Origin: Smittium culicis
Lineage: Eukaryota > Kickxellomycota > Harpellomycetes > Harpellales > Legeriomycetaceae
Direction of reading: 5' to 3'
Length of the DNA stretch: 16,059 nt
NCBI GenBank assembly: GCA_001970855.1
Contig: LSSN01004164.1
Coordinates: forward strand, 1-16,059
Shown piece by piece: positions 8,734 to 16,059 of this stretch. Each line of letters begins with the position of its first letter. Within the stretch, counting starts at the first letter, position 1. A program made the translations under genes and the position numbers. Under the pieces are notes generated by a model. The model was not told where the DNA came from. It saw nothing but the letters and a program-made list of their open reading frames with translations, and did no database searches.

Positions 8734-11700
8734 TTATGTATCTTCAGATTCTAAACTTGAAATGTTTAATTGCTGTAGGTTATGAGTAGGTATATCTTCG
8801 GTTTCAGATTCATTTTTTGTGTTGGAGTAAACGTCAGACTTAGACTTAGCAATACTTTCACCAGTAGGTTCTGTAGCATTGTTTGTATAAGTAATTTCGC
8901 TAGAAATTTTATCAGTCTGATTTATAGAAGATACTTCAGCAGGTTGTGCCTCGTTGCCGTTTATAGAAGGCGAATCAATCTCTGTAAACCAATTTTTTTT
9001 TAAAGAGGGATTAACTTCGTCAATCAAAGCCCAAGTTTGATTCCATAGTTCATTTTTGTTTTCGTCCACTTCTAATTGTTCAGAATTGGTCAAATTGTTA
9101 TCTTGGTTGGCCAATTTCGAAGTAGATTTCATATCATTCGCGATACGATTTCTTGTATCCTCCGCTGGGCTTGGGGTCGATGAGTTTCCAGCAAAAGCAT
9201 TTAGAGAGTCTAAAACTAGGATGAGATTTTTGAGCTGTTCTTGTGAAATTTCAACTAAAAATAGAGATAATGTTGATGGGTGTTTGTAGTTGTTCAAGTT
9301 GGGTGAATCTAAGTTTGAGTCTTGATCAGGTGTGATTATATTTCTTTCATTGTTCAATGGTCCAGATACCTTATGTTGGACAGTTTTACTTATTTTCATG
9401 TAACCCAACAGAACATTTAAAATTCGCATCCAAATAACGTTAAATGAGGATAATGTGCTAGCTGGTATTTGTTGAGGAAGGTTGAATTCATTCTCGTGAG
9501 ATGTGTGAGGAGTATAAGCGTTTACTGAATCATTGTAATTAATAAGGTCTGAGCTATATTGTAAAAAGAAATTAACTAAAATGCTTAAACACTTTATATG
9601 AGTCTCTTCCATTGAAAAGTCAGTCAGAAAATCATATCGTAGGAGACCGTCCATAAGAGGAAGAAGTACTCTCTGAAGAATGCTGTTGATCCAATATGGT
9701 GGCAATGAAATATTTGAGGCGCCTTTATTTTTTTTAGAGTCCTTATTATTCTGGTCGCCTTCTATTACAGAGCTTTGGAGATTGATAAGTGCAGATCTAT
9801 CCAAAGATTTTTGTAGGTGCTTGCACGCAGTGTTCCGAATCTCCCTATATCTAGATGAACAATAAAATGTAAATGTATTCAGTGTTCTTAGCCAGCGCGA
9901 CAATAGTTGCGCGCCAGGGCTGTTTGCTGTAGAAGATGAAAGGACTGGGGTGTTGAAAACGTCATTAGGGAGCGTTTCTTGCTTGAATGCATAAATGAAT
10001 AGTTCTCTTCTGGTGTGCATTTGTAGCTCTGATATCTCGTTTAGGATGATGTTTGCCATTTTATAGGCATTCTGTTGCCTTGCGGTTTTGATTGCAAATT
10101 GCATCGATATATCGCTGCTTCCGTCAGATATGCTGTTACCTCCGGAGACTGAAGCCAGTAGCTTTTCTGGTGGCATAAATTTAGTACAGTAATCTATCAA
10201 GTCGAAATAAGTCAGGTTTGACTGTGCACAGAAAGCTGTGTTACTTGGTCCAGGGTTGCGAAGGCTATCAATTAACTTCATCACAACTTCAAAAGCAGAT
10301 CTGCCTGGTCTACTTGGATATTCTGGAGAATTTTCTTTTATTTTAGATAATGAAGAAAGCAAAGATGATACTATTGGCCAGTTGTTTACTGACAATAAAG
10401 CGGAGATATCAATAGCAGCTATGAGACGAAGTCCAACTCCCAAGGTTTCTTCAGTGCTGTCAAATGTAGATTTGTTACAATCTCTGAGTAGCCCAATGCA
10501 TCTGAATACCCTTTCGACAGCGTCAACCATTTGTAAGGAAGGACTGGATACATCACTTTCACTGTTTTCAACGATTTTACTCTTGATGGTTTCTAAGTGT
10601 AAGAGGCATGAAACTATAATTCTCATCAAAACTCCTGACAACCTTTCGATAATAAAAAGATCCAATGAATCTGCGTACTCAAGAGTTTTTCTGAAAGGTC
10701 TCTCGAAAACGTTCCATACAACAGGGATTCGATGTGGCGTCATTTCACAAATGGAACCAATCAATTCAATGAAATAAAGAGTGCTTGGTTCATACTTTTT
10801 TCGTCCATTATCATATTGTGCCCCACTATCGCTGGATTTTTCAATAGTTGTTAATGTAGAAGGATCACTGATGGTGGTGTTTGGGTTCATTCTAGATTTG
10901 TTGTGCGAAGCACCGGGCGAAAAGCTACTTAGAGTTGGAGAGTCTGAAGAAATAGAATTCATTTTTTGTGCATCTGACAAAGGTCCTAGTGAATTAGTCA
11001 AACCGTCACGAGAAAAGTCAGTGTCCGAAATAGATTCTAATGATTTTTCATTCAAAGGGAATATTCCATCAAGATAAGTCGATGAAATGCTGGTTAAGAA
11101 TAATGTTAGGGTTTTTTCAGGAGCCTCAGATAGCTTTGATATAATTTCACTTATCCTACATGCTTCAATACACTTCCTACTACTAAAAATCAGCTGAATT
11201 AGCATTTCAGTAGACTCATCCCACCTCGAAACTCCACGAACTCTGAACGGCTTCAATTGGGATATAACTTGTGAATAGTTGGAGGAGGTTGAAGGGTTTG
11301 TTTTTTTAGAAGACAGTTGGTCAAATAATTCAATGTAGGCTTCGCCAAAATTTTTTGTCTTGTATGGTTGTGCGCTTTCGAGATTTGAGCCAACAGGAAC
11401 TGATACAGTATGTTTTTCAAAGCTCAAATACCAATCATCAGTGTGTTTAAAGCTATCATCTTGATCATAATCAGTAGAAAAGCCAGAGTTATTATATGTT
11501 GGAGTACCTCCCAAAAATGAGCTGATTGCAGAAAATAGACCTCCTCCAGATTGATTTTTGTCATGAGGCTTAAAAGAGGGGTTTCCAAGAGAATCCTTAA
11601 GAGATTTGTTTCTAGCGTTTATGTATCTATTAAGGGTATCGGCTCTAGGTATAGTAGATAAGCCTGAAATCAAATTTCTAGTTCTTTTAGTTGATGAAGA

Positions 11701-13371
11701 TACTAAGTCTGCATTAACTAGAGCACGGATTATTTTAGAAATTATTTTCCAACCATTTGAACCCAAGGAGCTGGGCCATTCATGCGCAATTAAAAATGAG
11801 CAAACTAAAGCTATTTGAGCACAGTAATCTTTTCCCAATTTTATACCTAAATTGCATAGAGGTATCCTGGTCTTTTCAACATTTTCCCAATGGATGTATG
11901 TGTTGCTTTCATATAGCTTTTGCATAGGCTCAGGTGTATGTTGTGGTAATTGAATCTCTTTGCTTAGAGTTGACATTTGACTTAAGTTTGATAGTATTAA
12001 ATCTTTAGTAGAAGTTGAGTGCAAAATATTGGACTTATGGTTATCATCATAAGAATTATTCTCTAAAGAAAAGTCAATTGAGCTTGAATTAGAGCACTCA
12101 ACCATTATTGGTTTATTGATATCAGATATAAAACCAGGGTCAAATAGACCACTTATCTGAGCTAAGTAATGGGTTGTCTCATCAATACAGTCAGCTAGGT
12201 TAAATTTAGAGGCGATTCCAAGTAGGGAATATAGACCTGATAGAGCTAAACGAAAAACGTGGTCATTACTGCAGTGAACAATAGTAAGAGTAAATGACTG
12301 AAGAATCCTTGGCCAGACAGAGAGGAATAGTGCTCTATCATAGACATCGTATTCTTTTAGCATTAGCCAAGGAACATTAGAACTTTTGGCAGAAGTATGA
12401 GATGAATTTGAGCTTTCATTCTTATGGTCGTTAATTATTTGATCTTGATAGTCAGTTAAAGAGGAGTTAATGTTTGTAACCATTCCATTTTCTTTTGACA
12501 ACATCTCTTTCCAAGCATATTCAAAACCAGCTTCACCTTCATGCTCCTCAGGGAAAACGATTTCGCGGCTTTTTATGGCTTGGTAGATTTCAAGTAGAAA
12601 AGTTGATGAGAAGTCTTGTCCATCATTTTCACCTCGAAGGTTTTTAGAAAAGTCTTCAAATTTCATTCTATTTTTAACTTGTGGGTTATGAAGGTCAGTA
12701 TTCAGCATAATGATAGCGAAAGATAGAACGAAAGCAGAGTCCTTAGTAGCAATATCAGGAGGGTTAGATGAAAAATAGACTGATGAGAAAGCTTGCATTA
12801 TGCGGCTAATTTGTTGTGACTCTCCAGGAAGTCTGAATGTGCCTAGCAACATTCGAGTAGCTTCATCCAATCTTTTATTTTTGAAGTCAAATAGCTCCAA
12901 ATAAGCTTGTAGAACTTCTGAACTAGATGGCTTAGAGATATACTCACCTACTAGCTTTTTATTCAATGCAGGAGTGGACCTCATAAACTGTGCAAGTTTA
13001 ACAATCATTTCAGTGCTATTGTCAGTTGGTAAAAACTTAACTTTTTGAAGGTATGAGACGCCTAACGCAGGTTTTTGATTAAAGAGATTAGCTGCGTGCA
13101 TCATCATATCTTTTGTTTTGCGTCTTTCTAGTAAAGTCTCGATGGGCGGAAGAGGATCGGCTATATCAATATTGTTATCTGAAGATTCATTGGGGTATGA
13201 TTTGTTAGACTTTACTTCAAAGTACTCAGAGTTAATGATCAAATCGCTCCAGCCTGAAGTTGGAAGTTCAACACCATTTCTGATTGACATATTGTGTAAA
13301 TAGTATAAGAGGATATCCATGTAAGCTTCAGATTCAATTTCATGACGAGTTCCAGGCCAAGGAACTGATTT
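8734..13371 (-). CDS. gea1: ARF-GEF exon 3: Sec7 catalytic domain, HDS regions, C-terminus
   Basis: This exon encodes residues 606-2150 without interruption. Sec7 spans about 688-878. Motif 1 is FRLPGESQQISRIMQAFS (784-801) with Glu789, the residue that expels magnesium and GDP phosphate in this fold (codon 12822-12820). Motif 2 is FAIIMLNTDLHNPQVK (823-838), lining the ARF groove. After an Asn/Ser-rich linker, an HDS1-like region runs from about 948 to 1161 and ends in GWKIISKIIRAL. GGGLFSAISSFLGG (1213-1226) resembles the Gly-rich GLFS segment of Gea proteins. HDS2-like sequence covers about 1467-1612 and HDS3-like about 1760-1882. LWNQTWALIDEVNPSLKKNWF (2046-2066) corresponds to the C-terminal block of GBF1, and an acidic, Asn/Ser-rich tail ends the protein. 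HDS boundaries are approximate. No membrane segment or signal peptide is apparent, as expected for a peripheral membrane protein. Confidence 0.95.
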   Translation of the reverse strand, partial: KSVPWPGTRHEIESEAYMDILLYYLHNMSIRNGVELPTSGWSDLIINSEYFEVKSNKSYPNESSDNNIDIADPLPPIETLLERRKTKDMMMHAANLFNQKPALGVSYLQKVKFLPTDNSTEMIVKLAQFMRSTPALNKKLVGEYISKPSSSEVLQAYLELFDFKNKRLDEATRMLLGTFRLPGESQQISRIMQAFSSVYFSSNPPDIATKDSAFVLSFAIIMLNTDLHNPQVKNRMKFEDFSKNLRGENDGQDFSSTFLLEIYQAIKSREIVFPEEHEGEAGFEYAWKEMLSKENGMVTNINSSLTDYQDQIINDHKNESSNSSHTSAKSSNVPWLMLKEYDVYDRALFLSVWPRILQSFTLTIVHCSNDHVFRLALSGLYSLLGIASKFNLADCIDETTHYLAQISGLFDPGFISDINKPIMVECSNSSSIDFSLENNSYDDNHKSNILHSTSTKDLILSNLSQMSTLSKEIQLPQHTPEPMQKLYESNTYIHWENVEKTRIPLCNLGIKLGKDYCAQIALVCSFLIAHEWPSSLGSNGWKIISKIIRALVNADLVSSSTKRTRNLISGLSTIPRADTLNRYINARNKSLKDSLGNPSFKPHDKNQSGGGLFSAISSFLGGTPTYNNSGFSTDYDQDDSFKHTDDWYLSFEKHTVSVPVGSNLESAQPYKTKNFGEAYIELFDQLSSKKTNPSTSSNYSQVISQLKPFRVRGVSRWDESTEMLIQLIFSSRKCIEACRISEIISKLSEAPEKTLTLFLTSISSTYLDGIFPLNEKSLESISDTDFSRDGLTNSLGPLSDAQKMNSISSDSPTLSSFSPGASHNKSRMNPNTTISDPSTLTTIEKSSDSGAQYDNGRKKYEPSTLYFIELIGSICEMTPHRIPVVWNVFERPFRKTLEYADSLDLFIIERLSGVLMRIIVSCLLHLETIKSKIVENSESDVSSPSLQMVDAVERVFRCIGLLRDCNKSTFDSTEETLGVGLRLIAAIDISALLSVNNWPIVSSLLSSLSKIKENSPEYPSRPGRSAFEVVMKLIDSLRNPGPSNTAFCAQSNLTYFDLIDYCTKFMPPEKLLASVSGGNSISDGSSDISMQFAIKTARQQNAYKMANIILNEISELQMHTRRELFIYAFKQETLPNDVFNTPVLSSSTANSPGAQLLSRWLRTLNTFTFYCSSRYREIRNTACKHLQKSLDRSALINLQSSVIEGDQNNKDSKKNKGASNISLPPYWINSILQRVLLPLMDGLLRYDFLTDFSMEETHIKCLSILVNFFLQYSSDLINYNDSVNAYTPHTSHENEFNLPQQIPASTLSSFNVIWMRILNVLLGYMKISKTVQHKVSGPLNNERNIITPDQDSNLDSPNLNNYKHPSTLSLFLVEISQEQLKNLILVLDSLNAFAGNSSTPSPAEDTRNRIANDMKSTSKLANQDNNLTNSEQLEVDENKNELWNQTWALIDEVNPSLKKNWFTEIDSPSINGNEAQPAEVSSINQTDKISSEITYTNNATEPTGESIAKSKSDVYSNTKNESETEDIPTHNLQQLNISSLESEDT

Positions 13372-15429
13372 CTAAAAACAAGTTTAATTCATATAGGAAA
13401 TATTAGTAAAAAAAATAAAAAGAATTAAATATAAAAAGTAATCGAGATTACCATGGTAATAAAGGTCATGAAAAAATTATAGACGTTTCCTAGCTGTAAA
13501 TCACAGTCATAATTTACCCAAAGGCTAGAAATGACCCTTGGGCTTAGAGTTAAGAAACGGTGGAGACCTTCTAGGAGAACTCGCCTAACTTCACCTTCTG
13601 CAATTTGGCCTCTGACACCTGCTCTCATATTTGACTGTTTGTAAATATCAGTCTCTTGAGAGTGTGAGGGAGGATCGACTAAGTTTAGAGATTCATGCTT
13701 TGATATGGAGATGATTTCGCTGTCCAAATCAGAGTTAAGATGTTTTTCGGTGATTTGGTGATTATGATAAGATGATTTTCTTTTTGTATTTTCAGTGGAA
13801 GAAGCAGCGATCTTGTTAGAATTTTCTTCGACAAAGCTGGGCCTTCTTAGCTTAGTTGTGGATGACTTAAGTTCAACATTACCGTTCAAGCCTATGATAT
13901 TTAAATTAGAGGAATCGGATACTGGTGTCATCAAGCGTCCGACGATTTGGCATAAGAAAAGTTCAAGTTGAGTTTTACACGCTTGGCCTTGGGTTTGGAA
14001 GATTTGTATAAGTAATCTAGTAGCCGCAATTATAAGGCTGGGATTACTTCCAGATGTAATCAGTAATAGATTATGACACAAGTCATTTAATACAAGCGCC
14101 TTTAAACCATCAAAATTTGATAAATTAAAGCTAGATGTTTGGATAGCTACTTGGAGAGCTTTGATGGATAAATGTCTCATAGTATCGGTATATTGAAGAT
14201 TTTGGGGATTAGTCAACATTACAAGTACTCTTAATAGCTCATGTACTGAAGCTATGCCATAATAAGTATTTTGAATAGAATCTCCTGAAGGTTTTTTTTC
14301 TATGCTAGAGTAAGAATTGGTTTTTTGAAATACTAGCCCTACAAGCTCAAGCAATGTTAGTTCAGAAGCGCGTCGTAATATATCTGATAAAGAGTTTGAA
14401 ATTTAAAGTAAAAAAAAAAGGTTAAAAAGTAAAAAAAAAGGTCAAAAAGTAAAAAAAAAGTTTAAAAAGTAAAAGAAATCTAGACAAGGTGTACGCTGCT
14501 AATAAATATATATATATTGTAGGATAAGATGTGTAAATGCGCTAACCATTTATTCTCATTTGGCAGGCCATGCTTAGGACAGCTTCAAGCATTTCACATA
14601 CGGCGGTATCGGAGAGCATATAACTATGCTTTGAAGACATTATGAGGCGTAAAACTTCAAGAATTTGAAGAAGGACGGTTTCATCGAGCACGGAGTCAGT
14701 AGCCTCAAATTTGCAGTGAGTTACAGCGTAGCTAGTTTCAGTTATTGCTTCCTTACCTCCTTCTGAAGAAAAATCGATTAGATTAGCTTTAATGAGTCTA
14801 TGTATAGATTCTAAACTGGATCTAACTATGGGACCGGTGGCGATACCGCTTTTGACAATTTGTAAAAATGGGAAGAGGATATCGCGGACAGGTAAAGTGT
14901 CGTTTTCGAACATAGATTTAAGAGAGGCTTTGAGGTCAAGGAAGCTTCTCAAAATTTGAATTTCGCTAGCATTTTTTTCTTTGTTTTCAGAAATGTATTC
15001 TTCGCCAAGAGTGAATACAGTGAGTCCTAATTTGACACCAATTTTACCAAATAAGTATAGCTCTTTAGTTTGTTCATCTTCAAAAATTTCAGTGCTATTT
15101 TCTGGGGAAGTTTCAAGCTGTTGTGCATCATTTAAGGAGGAATCAGGACTTTTTTCTGAAGAAGAATTGATAAGAGGAGAAGAGTTTTTAAATGTAGAAT
15201 TAACAGGATTTTTTGGAGTATATAGGGGAAATAGGCCACCGCCGACCCAAAGAGCACCAAGTCCTTCGTCTTCCAGAAGTTTAAACCATTTAATATTCCG
15301 TCGCATTTCTAGTACCACTCTATCAATCTCAGCTTCTATTGAATCTCTCCAATAGTCTCTGCTAACAGGCCAGATGTCTGGTCTATTGTTTATGGAATCT
15401 GGTAGGCTTATCGTGGATTGTAGAGTCAT
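8734..15429 (-). CDS. gea1: Large Golgi-type ARF guanine-nucleotide exchange factor, GBF1/Gea1/Gea2 family, three exons
   Basis: Family members sit at the cis-Golgi and ER-Golgi interface and load GTP onto ARF1-type GTPases, which then recruit the COPI coat. The joined coding sequence (15429-14547, 14383-13452, 13371-8734) is 6453 nt, an exact multiple of three, giving 2150 residues. Domains follow the family order: DCB (from about residue 30), HUS with the NYDCD box (585-589), Sec7 (about 688-878) with catalytic Glu789 in FRLPGES, then HDS-type regions and a C-terminal LWNQTWALID block. The start at 15429 is the first ATG after an in-frame TGA and lies 29 codons before the conserved first helix. 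Relatives are roughly 1400 (yeast) to 1860 (human) residues; the extra length is Ser/Asn-rich linker. No frameshift or internal stop is seen, so the gene appears functional. Orthology to the Gea/GBF1 branch rather than the Sec7/BIG branch rests on the DCB and HUS matches. Confidence 0.95.
13372..13451 (-). other. Intron 2 of the ARF-GEF gene, 80 bp
   Basis: The donor is ATG|GTAATC (intron starts at 13451) and the acceptor is GTTTTTAG (AG at 13373-13372). A clear branch-site heptamer TACTAAT lies on the sense strand at 13408-13402, about 30 bases before the acceptor, as in yeast and many early-diverging fungi. Splicing is in phase 0 and joins FMTFITM to KSVPWPGTRH, which restores the post-HUS helix of the family. 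Without removal, the frame would run into a stop at 13427-13425. Confidence 0.93.
13452..14383 (-). CDS. gea1: ARF-GEF exon 2: end of DCB and HUS domain
   Basis: This exon encodes the last two bases of codon 295 through residue 605. Residues about 296-315 complete the DCB helix. A HUS-type helical region follows, opening near SVHELLRVLVMLTNP (341-355) where GBF1 has a closely similar RFLISLTNP. It ends with LWVNYDCDLQLGN (582-594), containing the diagnostic HUS box NYDCD at 585-589. About 100 residues in between (roughly 445-547) form a Ser/Asn/Lys-rich insertion that splits the HUS region and has no counterpart in GBF1. The exon ends with ACC ATG before donor GTAATC, leaving the frame in phase 0. 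Confidence 0.93.
14384..14546 (-). other. Intron 1 of the ARF-GEF gene, 163 bp
   Basis: Reading straight through exon 1 hits a stop after MRING. Splicing at donor G|GTTAGC (intron starts at 14546) and acceptor TTATCAG (AG at 14385-14384) joins MRIN to DILRRASE, which matches the uninterrupted helix MRLSELLRKSAE of human GBF1 position for position. The donor GTTAGC departs from the usual fungal GTATGT or GTAAGT. The intron holds the 20-bp repeat at 14401-14480, which on the sense strand forms a series of long T tracts just upstream of the acceptor, and a short TATATATA stretch near 14507-14517. No exact TACTAAC branch heptamer is visible. Confidence 0.88.
14401..14480. repeat. 20-bp minisatellite in intron 1, four units
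   Basis: Four consecutive 20-base units start at 14401, 14421, 14441 and 14461. The two central units, GTTAAAAAGTAAAAAAAAAG and GTCAAAAAGTAAAAAAAAAG, differ at a single base. The first unit differs mainly at its left end and the fourth at its right end, the pattern of outer units drifting. On the transcribed sense strand each unit is a polypyrimidine tract broken by ACTTTTTRAC, so the intron's pyrimidine tract has been multiplied in tandem. Confidence 0.9.
14547..15429 (-). CDS. gea1: ARF-GEF exon 1: N-terminus and DCB region
   Basis: This exon encodes residues 1-294 plus the first base of codon 295. Residues 30-48 (SIEAEIDRVVLEMRRNIKW) match the conserved opening helix of GBF1, which ends in RNARW in the human protein. 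A family-atypical insertion of about 110 residues, rich in Ser, Asn and Pro (about 51-157), follows. The DCB fold then resumes: LFPFLQIVKSGIATGPI (185-201), AVTHCKFEATD (235-245) and a helix ending CQMRIN (289-294) all have clear counterparts in GBF1. The DCB region serves dimerisation and binding to HUS in this family. The exon stops inside a conserved helix that exon 2 continues. The ATG context has A at -3. Confidence 0.93.
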
Positions 15430-15466
15430 TATAATATCGTCTCTAGTAATGATTGCTTTTGAAAAA

Positions 15467-15474
15467 CTATATAG
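15467..15474 (-). promoter_or_regulatory. TATA-like motif CTATATAG upstream of the ARF-GEF start
   Basis: A self-complementary CTATATAG lies 38-45 bases before the ATG on the sense strand. It resembles a TATA element, but in such AT-rich DNA this is weak evidence, and a TATA box this close to the ATG would require a very short leader. Confidence 0.2.
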
Positions 15475-15755
15475 CGATGAGGTAGTGTGGATGAATATAT
15501 TTCAAGTGAAGACTTTCTTGGGCAGATAATTAGAGGATGTTGATTAAGGGGGCTATGGGTGAAAAGTAGATTATGCTGCCAGCAAACGAAGAAAGGGCTA
15601 TTAGGGCTCAACTTGCAAATACCGTTTCTGGTATTTAACAGTTAAAAGTTCAACTTGTAGTTAATTGTAAACTCATACATTTGGTCCAAATTATGTAAAT
15701 ACGTTCTTCCATTTCTATGCCTCCACTAAAATCTTAAACGATTAATTGTTAAAAG

Positions 15756-15985
15756 CCAATGGATGTTTATATGAGCTTTATACCGATTACTTATTGGGTA
15801 TTAAATCTCGAGCTAAACTTAAAATTACTATACTGGTGCGAATCAACGTCCAATAATATCACTCTTTTAGTTCTCTAAATTAGGCTTACAGCAACCAATT
15901 TTACAGCCAATACAGTTTAAATGAAATTGAGCATCTCTTAAATTGATTCGCCAGCACACTAATAGTGTGAATATAGCCAGCCAAT
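15756..15985 (+). promoter_or_regulatory. Cluster of five plus-strand CCAAT boxes
   Basis: CCAAT occurs on the plus strand at 15756-15760, 15850-15854, 15895-15899, 15907-15911 and 15981-15985. Three of the five sit in the local context CAGCC or CAACC. Only one minus-strand copy is seen in the same stretch (ATTGG at 15793-15797). CCAAT is the binding core of the HAP/NF-Y complex in fungi and animals. The one-sided orientation would suit the promoter of a gene reading rightward beyond the window, while the position also allows it to serve the ARF-GEF gene. Function is inferred from the motif only. Confidence 0.35.
15955..15969. repeat. Short hairpin CACACT-AAT-AGTGTG
   Basis: Six perfect base pairs (15955-15960 with 15964-15969) enclose a three-base loop. 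It lies between two of the CCAAT pentamers. It may be a protein-binding palindrome or chance. Confidence 0.4.
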
Positions 15986-16035
15986 TTTCTGATTTTATTT
16001 AAAACAAGAGTTAGTTTTAGCTTTTATTATTCAAT

Positions 16036-16058
16036 CTGTATAGACCATCACTATACAG
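16036..16058. repeat. Inverted repeat with 8-bp perfect arms at the window end
   Basis: CTGTATAG (16036-16043) and CTATACAG (16051-16058) are perfect reverse complements around the seven-base loop ACCATCA. The window ends one base later, so any larger structure cannot be judged. Confidence 0.5.
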
Positions 16059-16059
16059 T

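Larger units (their letters stand above)
15430..16059. other. 5' flank of the ARF-GEF gene, no coding sequence seen
   Basis: About 630 bases upstream of the ARF-GEF start are moderately AT-rich, clearly less so than the desert on the left. Open stretches here are short, and the one ending at 15429 shows no family resemblance. The content is regulatory-looking: a TATA-like motif, the CCAAT cluster and two hairpins. I see no tRNA or other RNA gene. Confidence 0.6.

Noticed and set aside
8782..9289. Plus-strand frames of 73 and 77 codons
   Set aside because: Antisense to the C-terminal coding part of the ARF-GEF gene; treated as shadows.
10238..10777. 179-codon plus-strand open frame
   Set aside because: It lies entirely antisense to exon 3 of the ARF-GEF gene, whose minus-strand frame has clear family matches here. 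The antisense frame shows no domain.
14981..15355. 124-codon plus-strand open frame
   Set aside because: It is antisense to exon 1, covering the low-complexity insertion; Ser-rich coding sequence often leaves the opposite strand open. No family resemblance.
15429..15611. 60-codon minus-strand frame just upstream of the ARF-GEF start
   Set aside because: It is in a different frame from the gene and ends on the A of its ATG. Composition is unremarkable and no domain is seen; it could be an upstream frame in a leader but there is no support for translation.

Overview
This window looks like nuclear DNA from a very AT-rich eukaryote, most likely a fungus. The evidence is one long spliced gene with short introns (163 and 80 bp), a TACTAAT branch-site heptamer in intron 2, and a product that aligns with the Gea1/Gea2/GBF1 family of large ARF exchange factors. 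The standard genetic code reads it without problems. The extreme AT bias, the low-complexity insertions in a conserved protein and the retroelement debris would suit an early-diverging fungus such as the Kickxellomycotina/Harpellales. That placement is inference only.

Left end (1-957). The window opens inside a perfect (TTA)50 microsatellite. It is followed by an island visibly richer in G+C than its surroundings (about 284-939), flanked by 18-bp direct repeats that agree at 16 of 18 positions. Read on the minus strand, the island ends in an AATAAA signal and a run of A next to one flanking repeat, as expected of a retroposed sequence. Inside are two short decayed coding-like frames, a 15-bp tandem repeat and a hairpin. 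None is an intact gene.

Middle (958-8207). About 7.2 kb of AT-saturated DNA holds no credible gene. Its most informative object is a 32-bp insertion at 2706-2737: the same AATAAA-plus-poly(A) end seen at 287-317, bracketed by a perfect 9-bp duplication. It looks like an almost completely 5'-truncated retroposon. Two palindromes are also noted. At 8208-8456 lies a second G+C-richer coding-like fragment of unknown origin.

Right half (8734-15429, minus strand). One gene of three exons encodes a predicted 2150-residue Golgi-type ARF guanine-nucleotide exchange factor. DCB and HUS regions, a Sec7 catalytic domain with its catalytic glutamate, HDS-type regions and a conserved tryptophan-containing C-terminal block follow in the family order. 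Both splice junctions were placed by reading frame and family alignment, and the joined length is an exact multiple of three. The protein is longer than its yeast and human relatives because Ser/Asn-rich insertions separate the conserved blocks.

Right end (15430-16059). This is the 5' flank of the gene. It has no credible coding sequence, but contains a TATA-like motif near the start codon, five plus-strand CCAAT pentamers within about 230 bp (perhaps the promoter of a gene beyond the window) and two short hairpins.
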